From the NCBI RefSeq assembly GCF_000722635.1, contig NZ_JOKH01000001.1, positions 1,493,182 to 1,557,181 of the forward strand: 64,000 nucleotides of DNA, read 5' to 3'. Under the pieces are notes generated by a model, which was not told where the DNA came from, searched no databases, and saw only the letters and a program-made list of their open reading frames with translations. Of this stretch, positions 17,612 through 26,003 are shown piece by piece. This DNA is from Endozoicomonas numazuensis. Its GTDB lineage: Bacteria > Pseudomonadota > Gammaproteobacteria > Pseudomonadales > Endozoicomonadaceae. The position numbers and the translations under genes are program-made. Numbering within the stretch: position 1 is the first letter of the stretch; every line of letters starts with the position of its first letter.

Positions 17612-18763
17612 ATGGAGTTCGCTTTCACCGATGAACAGGAAATGATCCGGGATTCAGCCGAAAGTTTTCTTCAGGACGTTTCCACATCAGAAGCGGTTCG
17701 GTCAGCTATGGTGACCGAAGCGGGTTATGATTCCGAGTTGTGGCAACGTATCTGTTCACAAATGTACTGGCAGGCATTAACCATTCCTGAAGAGTATGGT
17801 GGTCTTGGGTTGGGGTATGTAGAGCTGACCATTTTGCTTGAAGAAATGGGGCGGCGTTTACTGTGCTCTCCTTTCTTCTCTACGGTGGGTCTGGGCGTTA
17901 ATGCACTGCTGGTCGCAGGTAATGAAACCCAGAAGCAGCAATGGCTACCACAGATAGCAGAAGGCTCACTAACGGCCACTCTTGCTTACACATCACGTAA
18001 CCGCTGGGATGCAAATTCTGTTGATGTTATAGCCCGAGCAGAAGGCGATGGCTATGTACTTTCCGGAACCTACAAGTATGTACCGGATGGCCACACTGCT
18101 GATCTTCTTGTGATTGCTGCCCGGAGCCCGGATTCACAAGGGCAGGAAGGTATCAGTCTGTTTGCCTTGCCTGCTCAGGCAGACGGTGTCAGTCGCAAGT
18201 GGACACCCACGATGGATCAGACCCGCAAGCAGGCAGAGATCTCTCTGGATAATGTCTTTATCAGTGCGGACTCTCTTCTTGGTAAATCTGGAGAGGCTTG
18301 GGCTGACCTGGAAAAAGTTTTGCAACTGGCGGCTATTGCCGTATCGGCTGAACAGTGTGGCGGTGCACGTCAGGCACTGGATCTGACTGTGGACTATACC
18401 CAGGAAAGGGTTCAGTTTGGTCGAACCATTGCCAGTTTTCAGGCGATTAAGCATCGTGCTGCAGACATGATGGTTCAGGTTGAGTGTTCTCGCTCGGCTA
18501 TTTATTACGCAGCCTGCGTTGCCCAGGAAGCTCTTTTCGACGGAGCTGTTGGGGATGAGTTACCCGTCGCCTCTGCTCTGGCAAAAGCTTATTGTTCTGA
18601 TGCCTTCTTCCATTGCGCCGCTGAATCAATACAGCTGCATGGGGGTGTCGGTTTCACTTGGGAATATGACCCTCATCTCTATTTCAAACGCGCCAAGTCT
18701 ACGGAGACATTCCTTGGTAACGGTGCGTATCACCGTGAAAAAATTGCTCAAGCCATTCTGTGA
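17612..18763 (+). CDS. Acyl-CoA dehydrogenase, smaller subunit of pair 2
   Basis: 383 residues from ATG 17612, which is preceded by AAGGGGG. An upstream in-frame ATG at 17591 would add seven residues. The middle domain lacks a standard flavin loop (LAYTSRNRWDANSVDVIA), while YTQERVQFGRTIASFQAIKHRAAD and QLHGGVGFTWEYDPHLYFKRAKS are family signatures. It starts a five-gene operon (17612-22559) under operator site 2. Paired with the next gene, it probably forms a heterotetramer dehydrogenating a steroid-derived acyl-CoA. Confidence 0.9.
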   Translation: MEFAFTDEQEMIRDSAESFLQDVSTSEAVRSAMVTEAGYDSELWQRICSQMYWQALTIPEEYGGLGLGYVELTILLEEMGRRLLCSPFFSTVGLGVNALLVAGNETQKQQWLPQIAEGSLTATLAYTSRNRWDANSVDVIARAEGDGYVLSGTYKYVPDGHTADLLVIAARSPDSQGQEGISLFALPAQADGVSRKWTPTMDQTRKQAEISLDNVFISADSLLGKSGEAWADLEKVLQLAAIAVSAEQCGGARQALDLTVDYTQERVQFGRTIASFQAIKHRAADMMVQVECSRSAIYYAACVAQEALFDGAVGDELPVASALAKAYCSDAFFHCAAESIQLHGGVGFTWEYDPHLYFKRAKSTETFLGNGAYHREKIAQAIL

Positions 18764-18782
18764 GTCTGGAGAGGTATAAAGA

Positions 18783-19973
18783 ATGAAAATCAGCTTCAGT
18801 CCTGAAGACGAACAGTTTCGTGAAGAGATTGCCATCTGGTTGAAAGAGAACCTGACCGGTGAGTTTGAGCAGTTACGTCATCGTGGTGGACCCGGTGATG
18901 AACATATGTTCCCGGAAGAGCGAAAAGTCTGGGAGCAGCACATGGCCAAGGCGGGTTGGACTTGCCCTGGCTGGCCAGAAGAATACGGCGGTCGTGGCCT
19001 TTCCATCAATCAGCAGGTGATCTTCCACGAAGAATATGCCCGTGTGGGTGGTCCCGGTCATATGGGGCACATTGGCGAAGGTCTGGCAGGCCCAACCATC
19101 ATCGCGTTTGGTACCGAAGAGCAGAAGAAACGTTTCCTTCCCGGCATTGTCGACGGAACAGAATATTGGTGTCAGGGCTATTCCGAACCCAGTGCCGGAT
19201 CTGACCTGGCAAATGTAAAAACCAAAGCAGTTCTGGATGAATCCAGCGGACAGTGGGTGATAAACGGGCAGAAAGTCTGGACATCCCTGGCCCATGAATC
19301 TGACTGGTGTTTTGTGATCGCCCGAACCGAGCCAGGCAGTCAGGGTCATAAAGGCTTGTCTTTCCTGCTGGTGCCCATGGATCAGCCCAATATTGAAGTG
19401 CGTCCTATTGAACAGCTGACAGGCACTTCCGAGTTCAACGAAGTCTTTTTTGATGAAGCTGTGACCGATGCTGCCAATATTGTTGGCAAGCCAGGCGATG
19501 GTTGGAAGATTGCCATGGCCTTGTTGGGTTTTGAGCGAGGCGTTTCGACTCTGGGTCAGCAAATGCACTTCCAGAATGAACTCGATGAAGTGATTAAAGA
19601 AGCTCAGAAAAGCGGTGCCGCCGAAGATCCGGCTATACGACAGCGCATTGCAGATGCCTGGATGGGCCTGCGCATCATGCGCTACAACTCGTTGAGAATG
19701 TTATCCGGTCCTCAGGATGGCAGCCTGCAGAAAGAAGCCATGATTTACAAACTGTACTGGGCGACCTGGCATTCTGATCTGGGCAAACTGGCCATGGATG
19801 TCAGAGGTGCTGACTCTGAAGTTCTGCCAGAAGGTCCCTATGAGCTGGATCGGCTTCAGTCCATGTATCTCTTCACTCGTTCTGACACCATCTACGGTGG
19901 CACCAATGAGATACAGCGAAACATTATTGCTGAACGAGCCTTGGGCATGCCTAAAGAGCCCAAAGGGCGATAG
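18783..19973 (+). CDS. Acyl-CoA dehydrogenase, larger subunit of pair 2
   Basis: 396 residues. The full flavin loop YSEPSAGSDLANVKT (about 139-153) and WVINGQKVWTS are present, and the C-terminus is YGGTNEIQRNIIAERALGMPK. The MCAD-type catalytic Glu position is Gly; a Glu in LLGFERGV is the candidate base. It follows the smaller subunit by 19 bp with a GGAGAGG ribosome site. It closely matches the FadE-type enzymes of steroid C/D-ring or side-chain degradation, but the exact substrate cannot be told from sequence. Confidence 0.92.
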   Translation: MKISFSPEDEQFREEIAIWLKENLTGEFEQLRHRGGPGDEHMFPEERKVWEQHMAKAGWTCPGWPEEYGGRGLSINQQVIFHEEYARVGGPGHMGHIGEGLAGPTIIAFGTEEQKKRFLPGIVDGTEYWCQGYSEPSAGSDLANVKTKAVLDESSGQWVINGQKVWTSLAHESDWCFVIARTEPGSQGHKGLSFLLVPMDQPNIEVRPIEQLTGTSEFNEVFFDEAVTDAANIVGKPGDGWKIAMALLGFERGVSTLGQQMHFQNELDEVIKEAQKSGAAEDPAIRQRIADAWMGLRIMRYNSLRMLSGPQDGSLQKEAMIYKLYWATWHSDLGKLAMDVRGADSEVLPEGPYELDRLQSMYLFTRSDTIYGGTNEIQRNIIAERALGMPKEPKGR

Positions 19974-20086
19974 AAGCAGACAGTTAACGGTTTTAAAAAC
20001 AATAAAGCAGCCATGGGCGACAGAAATCTTTTTCGTCCCCTTTGGGTGATGAAAAAGTTTGAAAATAAATAAGGAGTGGGTCAGAT

Positions 20087-20869
20087 ATGCTGATTCCTGA
20101 GTACGTCAAGGGACACAATCTACTGGCAGGCAAGTCAGTTTTGATCACTGCCGCAGCGGGAGCGGGTATCGGCTATGCCGCAGCTATCAAAGCGGCAGAA
20201 GAAGGTTGCCGTGATCTGATGATCAGTGATATTCACGATGGCCGTTTAAAAGAAGCTGCTGAAAAGATTAAAGACGAAACCGGATTGGAAAACGTTTATA
20301 CCCATGTCTGCAATGTCACTGTAGAAGACGATGTTCAGTCATTGATCGCAGCTGCAGAACAACAGCTGTCAGGTGTTGATGTATTGATTAACAACGCCGG
20401 ACTGGGTGGCTCCAAACTTCTGGTAGAAATGGAAGACAAAGAGTGGAATCGTGTTCTGGATGTCACTCTGACCGGTACCATGCGTATGACCCGGGCTATG
20501 TTGCCCAAGATGATGGAGCGTAAGTCCGGAGCCATTGTTAATAATGCTTCTGTTCTTGGCTGGCGTGCCCAGAAAGAGCAGGCTCATTACGCAGCGGCCA
20601 AAGCCGGTGTTATGGCGTTGACTCGTTGTTCGGCGGTGGAAGCTGCAGAACATGGTATTCGAATCAATGCCGTCAGCCCCAGTATTGCTCTGCATGACTT
20701 CCTCAAAAAGTCGGCTCCTCAGGACTTGCTCGATCAGCTGGCTTCCCGCGAAGCCTTTGGTCGCGCGGCAGAAGTTTGGGAAATCGCCAACATTATGATG
20801 TTCCTGGCCAGTGATTACAGTTCTTACCTGGCCGGTGAAGTGATTTCCGCCAGCAGTCAGAGGGCGTAA
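20087..20869 (+). CDS. ipdF: IpdF-like short-chain dehydrogenase of steroid C/D-ring degradation
   Basis: 260 residues. It has the NAD(P)-binding LITAAAGAGIGYAAA (about 19-33), NNAGLGG, and the catalytic S...YAAAK set (NNASVLGWRAQKEQAHYAAAK). From memory the stretch NNASVLGWRAQ...HYAAAKAGVMALTRCSA and the SDYSSYL.GEVIS ending are shared with IpdF (Mtb Rv3559c), which oxidises the 5-hydroxyl of the HIP-CoA intermediate. The neighbours (acyl-CoA dehydrogenase pair, MaoC hydratase, thiolase) fit the same phase of the pathway. An AAGGAG ribosome site precedes the ATG. Confidence 0.82.
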   Translation: MLIPEYVKGHNLLAGKSVLITAAAGAGIGYAAAIKAAEEGCRDLMISDIHDGRLKEAAEKIKDETGLENVYTHVCNVTVEDDVQSLIAAAEQQLSGVDVLINNAGLGGSKLLVEMEDKEWNRVLDVTLTGTMRMTRAMLPKMMERKSGAIVNNASVLGWRAQKEQAHYAAAKAGVMALTRCSAVEAAEHGIRINAVSPSIALHDFLKKSAPQDLLDQLASREAFGRAAEVWEIANIMMFLASDYSSYLAGEVISASSQRA

Positions 20870-20872
20870 AGC

Positions 20873-21331
20873 ATGACTACCGTATTTAAGTCGCCTCTGG
20901 ATATGAAGGACAAAGTGGGTGAAGTCCTGGGAACCAGTGACTGGTTGAAGATCGATCAGGAGCGTATCAATCTGTTTGCTGAAGCCACGGGTGATCATCA
21001 GTGGATTCATGTTGATCCGGTAAAGGCGAAAGATGGTCCTTTTGGAACCTGTATAGCTCATGGATACCTGACCCTGTCTCTGGTAAATCTGTTTCTGCCA
21101 GACATTGTTGATGTCCAGGGGATCAAGATGGGGGTCAACTATGGCTGTGACAAAGTGCGTTTTCCTAACACAGTAAAAGTCGGTTCTCGTGTGCGTGGTG
21201 TCGGAGAGCTGGTGCAGGTAGAAGAAGTTAAAGGTGGCATTCAGTCTACTGTGCGAGTCACTGTAGAAGTAGAAGGTGAAGATCGCCCAGCCTGCGTCGT
21301 GGATACCATTTCTCGTTACTACCCAGAATAA
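20873..21331 (+). CDS. MaoC-like (R)-specific enoyl-CoA hydratase
   Basis: 152 residues of hot-dog fold. The hydratase-2 motif is clear: [20 protein letters not shown]...[10 protein letters not shown], with the catalytic Asp and His at about residues 41 and 46. It follows the IpdF-like gene by three bases and precedes the thiolase by 25, so it is within the operon. It likely hydrates a steroid-derived enoyl-CoA between the dehydrogenase and thiolase steps. Confidence 0.92.
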   Translation: MTTVFKSPLDMKDKVGEVLGTSDWLKIDQERINLFAEATGDHQWIHVDPVKAKDGPFGTCIAHGYLTLSLVNLFLPDIVDVQGIKMGVNYGCDKVRFPNTVKVGSRVRGVGELVQVEEVKGGIQSTVRVTVEVEGEDRPACVVDTISRYYPE

Positions 21332-21356
21332 CAACCATTACGTCAAGGAACCTGAT

Positions 21357-22559
21357 ATGAAAGAAGCCGTAATTGTATCCACAGCTCGTACTGCCATAGG
21401 CAAAGCTTTTCGTGGAGCTTTCAATGACACCGAAGCGCCAGCGATGGGTGGACATGTTGTCAGGGAAGCCGTTGAAAGAGCAGGTATTGAGCCTGGTGAA
21501 GTCGATGATGTTTTGATGGGAGCTGCTGCCCAGCAGGGCACCCAGTCTTATAACCTTGGTCGTCTTTGTGCCGTGGCGGGTGGACTGCCGGACTCCGTTT
21601 CAGGCATGGCTATGGAGCGTCAATGTTCTTCAGGTTTGATGACCATTGCCACTGCCGCCAAAAGCATCATGTGTGACGAGATTGATGTGGCAGTAGCAGG
21701 TGGTCTTGAGTCTATTTCTCTGGTACAGAACAAGTACAAGAATGTCCATCGCAACCAGTCCAAGCTGGTGCTGGAGCAAGACGCTACCGCTTATATCCCA
21801 ATGATTGAGACCGGTGAGATTGTTGCTGATCGTTATGGGATCTCCCGCGAAGCTCAGGACGAATACAGCTATCAGAGCCAGATGCGAACAGCCCAGGCTC
21901 AGCGTGATGGCCTGTTCGACAAGGAAATTGTTCCCATGACCACCACCAAAGCGGTGTTCAACAGGGAAACCAAAGAAACTACTTTTGAGCAGGTGACTCT
22001 CGGGGCTGACGAATGCAATCGTCCCAGCACAACACTGGAAAGCCTGAGTGGTCTGCAGCCAGTCTTTAAAGAGGGACAGTGGGTCAAAGAAGGTCGTTTC
22101 ATTACGGCGGGTAATGCTTCCCAGCTGTCTGATGGTGCTTCTGCTTCGGTTCTGATGAGCAGTACTCTGGCGGAACAGAAAGGTCTGAACCCGCTGGGTA
22201 TTTATCGCGGTCTGGCCGTAGCCGGTTGCAGTGCTGATGAAATGGGCATTGGTCCGGTATTTGCTATTCCCAAGCTGCTGAAGCGTCATGGTCTGAAAAT
22301 GGACGACATTGGTTTATGGGAACTGAACGAGGCTTTTGCTTCTCAGGTTCTGTACTGTCAGGACAAACTGGGTATTCCCAGTGAAAATCTGAACGTCAAT
22401 GGTGGTGCTATCTCTATTGGCCATCCCTTCGGTATGTCAGGTGCCCGTATGGTGGGTCATGCGCTGCTGGAAGGTAAGCGTCGTGGTGTGAAATACGTTG
22501 TCGTCACCATGTGTGTGGGTGGTGGTATGGGGGCTGCAGGACTGTTTGAAGTCGTGTGA
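21357..22559 (+). CDS. Acetyl-CoA acyltransferase (thiolase)
   Basis: 400 residues from ATG 21357, which has AAGGAA upstream. An in-frame ATG at 21276 lies inside the preceding gene and is rejected. The nucleophilic Cys is in [11 protein letters not shown] (about 92), the His in [17 protein letters not shown] and the second Cys in [13 protein letters not shown]. It performs the thiolytic step that releases acetyl- or propionyl-CoA, comparable in role to FadA5/FadA6. It is the last gene of its operon, followed 18 bp later by a terminator. Confidence 0.95.
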   Translation: MKEAVIVSTARTAIGKAFRGAFNDTEAPAMGGHVVREAVERAGIEPGEVDDVLMGAAAQQGTQSYNLGRLCAVAGGLPDSVSGMAMERQCSSGLMTIATAAKSIMCDEIDVAVAGGLESISLVQNKYKNVHRNQSKLVLEQDATAYIPMIETGEIVADRYGISREAQDEYSYQSQMRTAQAQRDGLFDKEIVPMTTTKAVFNRETKETTFEQVTLGADECNRPSTTLESLSGLQPVFKEGQWVKEGRFITAGNASQLSDGASASVLMSSTLAEQKGLNPLGIYRGLAVAGCSADEMGIGPVFAIPKLLKRHGLKMDDIGLWELNEAFASQVLYCQDKLGIPSENLNVNGGAISIGHPFGMSGARMVGHALLEGKRRGVKYVVVTMCVGGGMGAAGLFEVV

Positions 22560-22577
22560 CCCCTTATCGTTCCAGTG

Positions 22578-22616
22578 AGCCTGCATCAATCAAATGATGC
22601 AGGCTTTTTTTTTTTT
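22578..22616 (+). terminator. Strong Rho-independent terminator after the thiolase
   Basis: Stem GCCTGCATCA (22579-22588) / TGATGCAGGC (22595-22604), loop of six bases, then twelve Ts. It ends the 17612-22559 operon just before the convergent orphan gene. Confidence 0.93.
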
Positions 22617-22640
22617 ATGAACTCGATATTCCGGTGATGT

Positions 22641-23960
22641 TCACAATTCCGACGTCTCTTCTGCCGTTTCATCTGCAGCTTCATTGATAATATCTCCCAT
22701 ACCCAGTGTCATTGAGTGAAGACGATTCAGGTTGACTCTCGACGGTGGCTTGTTTTGTGGAAGAGTAATGAGGCTTTGGGATATTTGTCGGTATTGCTGA
22801 TTCAGCATAACGCTCTGAAACTGTAGATCAATTCTACTAGCAGTCATTCGGCTCAATTCGCCCCTGATCGATGCCAGCTGTTTATCCAGATCTTCGGTGC
22901 TAGCGGGTCTTCTGCTGAGATCGTTGGCGGATTGTGCTCGCCTGCCTAGACTGGGAAATTTTCTTCGGTTATCAGAAGTGTCTGACGTTCTGCTGCTATC
23001 CGATTCTTGCCATGAAAGTTTTACCGGTACATGAACAGGTGTCGTATCTGCGTTTTTCTCTCTTCTTAATCGTTCCTCTATACGCCATTGACGATTCTCG
23101 TCATCATCACCTCCTCCTGACCCTCCACAGCAGAATAGAAATCGCAGGCAGGAAGCTATTGAGGATCGGCGACGGTCACTGGCATTCGAGCTACTGGTTG
23201 AATCTTGCGATGAGGTCGTACTGCTGGTCTTTGAACCTCCTGTGCAGGAATAAGGTGTAGAGTGACTGATACTCCACAGAACGTCTGTTAGCACCAAATT
23301 TTCTGGATTACTGCCCACATAGCTGACTTCAGAGATAATAGGTGTACCGGGCGTTTCTACAAAAACGATGTTGCTCAAGGCAGCCTTTCCAGAAAACTCT
23401 ATAAGAGAGGAGCCTTGAAAGTTTTTAGAGGGCCTGATCATGGGGAAACCGGCTGAGTTTAATGGGGCGGTAACAGGCAGGGTTGTCTTGTGGTCGGGTT
23501 TGAGGAAATGATGATTTTCATCAGCACTGACCATGAAGTACGACGGAAGGAACAATACCTCTCCCGTTGCTGAAAAACCAGAAGATGTATCGTCAATACC
23601 AAGAAGAAGGTGGTTATTGATTTGCAAGGGTTCACTCAGAATCGCTTCTCCGGAAAAAAATATTGTACATCGGTAGCCCGTCTCATTGGCTTCTCTGATC
23701 GCTTTAGGCAGAGCATCCGATCTGGCTGTAATCAGACAGGCTGGAGGATGAGATAGGGGGGTGGATGTACTCGTGTATCCATTCTCCGTTAAGTTCACTT
23801 TGTTGTTACTGACTTCCTGCATGAAGTTTGTCAGAAAGCGAGAACCGAACATGAGTGAGGCGGGAATAGACAATAGAGAATCTGCTTGTGATGACTGACT
23901 GGCTGTAACAGCTATCAGAAATACCAGCGGCAGTGTAAGAAAATGGTTGCTTGAGTTCAT
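22641..23960 (-). CDS. Exported serine-rich orphan protein
   Basis: 439 residues. A signal peptide (FLTLPLVFLIAVTASQSSQA, cut near 26) leads into a region with two Cys flanking hydrophobic strands. A Ser/Thr-rich linker (about 245-262) is followed by RRRSSIASCLRFLFCCGGSGGG with a Cys cluster, then a basic stretch and a C-terminal helical segment. No known domain was recognised. The RRSS- and Ser/Arg-rich stretches resemble secreted host-directed proteins, but this is only a resemblance. Its promoter region contains a nine-unit CATT microsatellite. Confidence 0.7.
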   Translation of the reverse strand: MNSSNHFLTLPLVFLIAVTASQSSQADSLLSIPASLMFGSRFLTNFMQEVSNNKVNLTENGYTSTSTPLSHPPACLITARSDALPKAIREANETGYRCTIFFSGEAILSEPLQINNHLLLGIDDTSSGFSATGEVLFLPSYFMVSADENHHFLKPDHKTTLPVTAPLNSAGFPMIRPSKNFQGSSLIEFSGKAALSNIVFVETPGTPIISEVSYVGSNPENLVLTDVLWSISHSTPYSCTGGSKTSSTTSSQDSTSSSNASDRRRSSIASCLRFLFCCGGSGGGDDDENRQWRIEERLRREKNADTTPVHVPVKLSWQESDSSRTSDTSDNRRKFPSLGRRAQSANDLSRRPASTEDLDKQLASIRGELSRMTASRIDLQFQSVMLNQQYRQISQSLITLPQNKPPSRVNLNRLHSMTLGMGDIINEAADETAEETSEL

Positions 23961-24055
23961 GTTGTTATGAATGGTTGTTCAAAATAAATATGAACTAATA
24001 ATAGATACTTATTGAAATGCAGTGAGATAAAAGATTAAAAAATAATCATACGCCA

Positions 24056-24091
24056 CATTCATTCATTCATTCATTCATTCATTCATTCATT
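24056..24091. repeat. CATT x 9 microsatellite
   Basis: Nine exact CATT units (36 bp) lie 95 bp upstream of the exported serine-rich gene and 112 bp upstream of the ketosteroid isomerase gene. Such tracts change length by slippage and could alter promoter spacing of either divergent gene. Confidence 0.9.
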
Positions 24092-24203
24092 ATTTATTTG
24101 TTGGTGTCAGGATCGATTTTTTACAGCAGTTGCAATAAACTGGAATTTCATTCCGGGCCTTGTCGCTCAATGCCGAACGATCAACGGGTGGAGAATAAGA
24201 ACA

Positions 24204-24590
24204 ATGGTAGACACCAAAGTTATAAAGTCAGTTCTTGAAAAGTATGTTGAGCTGGTCGATGTCGGTGATATTGACGGTATTCTTAATTTGTACGACGACA
24301 ACGCAGTGGTTGAAGACCCGGTTGGCAGTGACCCCCATGTAGGTATCAAGGCTATTGAAGACTTTTACCGAAATGGGCTGGGACAGGCAGAAGCTTCTGC
24401 CAATCTGATTGGTCCGGTCAGAACCACCAGTGCCAATGAAGGCGCTATGGCTTTTCAGGTGAAGATCAAAATGGAAGGCATGAATATGTTGATTGATACC
24501 CTGGATGTCATGGAGCTGAACGATGATGGAAAGGTTACTTCGATGAAGGCCTACTGGAGCTACGAAGACAACGTGGAGCAGCTGGCATGA
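24204..24590 (+). CDS. ksi: Delta5-3-ketosteroid isomerase
   Basis: 128 residues, the size of the family (125-131). It shifts the 5,6 double bond of 3-oxo-delta5-steroids into conjugation (delta4) in the cytoplasm. The three catalytic residues known from Comamonas testosteroni KSI are recognisable: Tyr14 in EKYVELVD, Asp38 in VVEDPVGSDP and Asp99 in TLDVMELNDDGK. The surrounding strings LDGI/DGILNLYDDNAVVEDPVGS are strongly conserved. It overlaps the next gene by four bases. A weak half-copy of the operator (GAACGAT, 24176-24182) lies close upstream. Confidence 0.93.
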   Translation: MVDTKVIKSVLEKYVELVDVGDIDGILNLYDDNAVVEDPVGSDPHVGIKAIEDFYRNGLGQAEASANLIGPVRTTSANEGAMAFQVKIKMEGMNMLIDTLDVMELNDDGKVTSMKAYWSYEDNVEQLA

Positions 24591-25027
24591 CTTTGGAAGA
24601 AAGAATTCAGCGTCTGGAAGACATCGAAGCCATCCGTCTGCTTAAGCATCGATATCTGAACGCCTGTGACACCAAACAGGTGAAAAGGGTGCGCGACTGT
24701 TTTGCCGAAGGGGAAATTCTCATTGATTACGGGCCTGTGGGTGTCTTTCAGGACCGGGATCAGTTTGCAGAACTTTTTCGGGTAATGGCTTGTCATAACC
24801 ATGTGGTGGATCTCCATCATGGCGCCAATCCGGAAATTAAAGTAGAGGGTGACAGTGCGCTGGCCCGATGGGCGTTGTTTTATTTCAACATTGATGCCCG
24901 CTCTGGAGCGACCAAGCAGCTGGGGGGGATTTACGAGGACGAGTACCAGAAAATTGATGGCGAGTGGAAAATCTCGCGCACGACATTTAAGGCCCACTCT
25001 TTTCATAATACAGAAAAAGCTGAGTAA
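24587..25027 (+). CDS. SnoaL/NTF2-like protein
   Basis: 146 residues with the cone-shaped NTF2-like fold: N-terminal helices LEERIQRLEDIEAIRLLKHRYLNACD, then strands with HHGANPEIKVEGDSALARW and a C-terminal GIYEDEYQKIDGEWKISRTTF. Homologues are common in steroid and aromatic catabolic clusters as small isomerases, hydratases or dioxygenase-like enzymes, but the reaction here is unknown. The ATG overlaps the isomerase stop (ATGA), so the two are translationally coupled. A terminator follows. Confidence 0.82.
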   Translation: MTLEERIQRLEDIEAIRLLKHRYLNACDTKQVKRVRDCFAEGEILIDYGPVGVFQDRDQFAELFRVMACHNHVVDLHHGANPEIKVEGDSALARWALFYFNIDARSGATKQLGGIYEDEYQKIDGEWKISRTTFKAHSFHNTEKAE

Positions 25028-25033
25028 TCAGTC

Positions 25034-25063
25034 AGGGATGATGATCACTCGTCATCCCTTTTT
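25034..25063 (+). terminator. Terminator of the isomerase operon
   Basis: Stem AGGGATGA (25034-25041) / TCATCCCT (25052-25059), followed by a T-run to 25063. Confidence 0.85.
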
Positions 25064-25323
25064 CTCTGTCAGCGCAGGTTCCTGACAAATCTTCACCGAA
25101 ACCCGTCGATAACTATTCTTGGATTTCCATTAAATATCAAGAATATGCCCTCTGGTTCTCAAGGTGTCAGCGTAACCCGAGCCGATATCCGTCAGCAGAT
25201 GTCTGTAGTGGCCCGTGCCCGTGATAAAAGCCGTGTTTGCGTCAGCCATCCACAGAGGGGTAGAAAATGAAGGGTTCGAAACAGTATTGATTAATCTATG
25301 ATTATCTACCACAATCTATCATT

Positions 25324-26003
25324 ATGGATAAGAGGTTAGTTAAGATTGGTGAAGCCGCTCGCTTGCTGGGTACTGACCACTCAACATTGAGAAAGTGGAT
25401 TGAGAAAGTGGATTGAGAAAGTGGATTGAGAAAGTGGATTGAGAAAGTGGGAGAGCACGGGTGAGTTGCTCCCAGCCAGAAAGACCAAAGGCGGTACACG
25501 TTATTATGACGTGGCTGAACTCATGGGATTCAGCAACGAAGCTGCACCTACACTTTGCTACTGCCGTGTATCCAGCCACGATCAAAAAGCCGATCTGGAT
25601 AGACAGCAAGAACTACTGGAGGCTTATTGCTCTGCCAAGGGCTGGCGAACGCAAGTGATCCGTGATCTTGGCTCCGGCATGAACTACCGGAAGAAAGGTC
25701 TGAACCAGTTGCTTGAACTGATCATGAAGCGACAAATCAAAAGGCTGGTACTCTCGTAAAAAAGAATCCCACAAGGACAGACTGCTTCGGTTCGGTGCCG
25801 AGTGGGTCTTTTCGCTCTGTGACATACAGGGCATTGAAATTATCATCATCCACAAAGGCGACCAGCCATCGTTTGAAGAAGAGCGGGCTAATGATGTGTT
25901 GGAAATCATTACCGTGTTTAGTGCGAGGCTCTACGGTAGCCGAAGCAAGAAGCACAAAAGGATGCTGGAGACTCTGAAAGATGTTGCTGGCACACAAGAT
26001 TGA
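25324..26003 (+). pseudogene. tnpA: IS607 serine recombinase, inactivated by two insertions
   Basis: The original gene reads MDKRLVKIGEAARLLG... from ATG 25324, through RVSSHDQKADLDRQ (catalytic serine motif) to ...LKDVAGTQD with stop at 26001-26003. Two lesions break it. First, a 13-bp unit is present five times (25386-25450), shifting the frame by 52 bases. Second, about 13 extra bases near 25755-25767 put a stop at 25757 and shift the frame again. With one unit removed to a single copy and the second insertion absent, the frame would run through TLRKWESTGELLPARK and VLSHKDRLLRFGAEW. The 25439-25759 segment alone is still open. Confidence 0.85.
25386..25450 (+). repeat. Five tandem copies of a 13-bp unit inside tnpA
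   Basis: ATTGAGAAAGTGG is repeated exactly five times. One copy fits the coding frame; the four extra copies shift it and create an in-frame TGA in the third copy. Confidence 0.95.

Noticed and set aside
20369..21334. Long minus-strand open frame opposite the SDR and MaoC genes
   Set aside because: Antisense shadow of conserved enzymes, with no ribosome site or domain.
21276..21356. Upstream start for the thiolase
   Set aside because: It lies inside the MaoC gene; ATG 21357 has a good ribosome site and the family N-terminus.
24163..24182. Further copy of the steroid dyad upstream of the isomerase gene
   Set aside because: Only the right half (GAACGAT) matches; the left half is misplaced, and the spacing to the start codon is very short.
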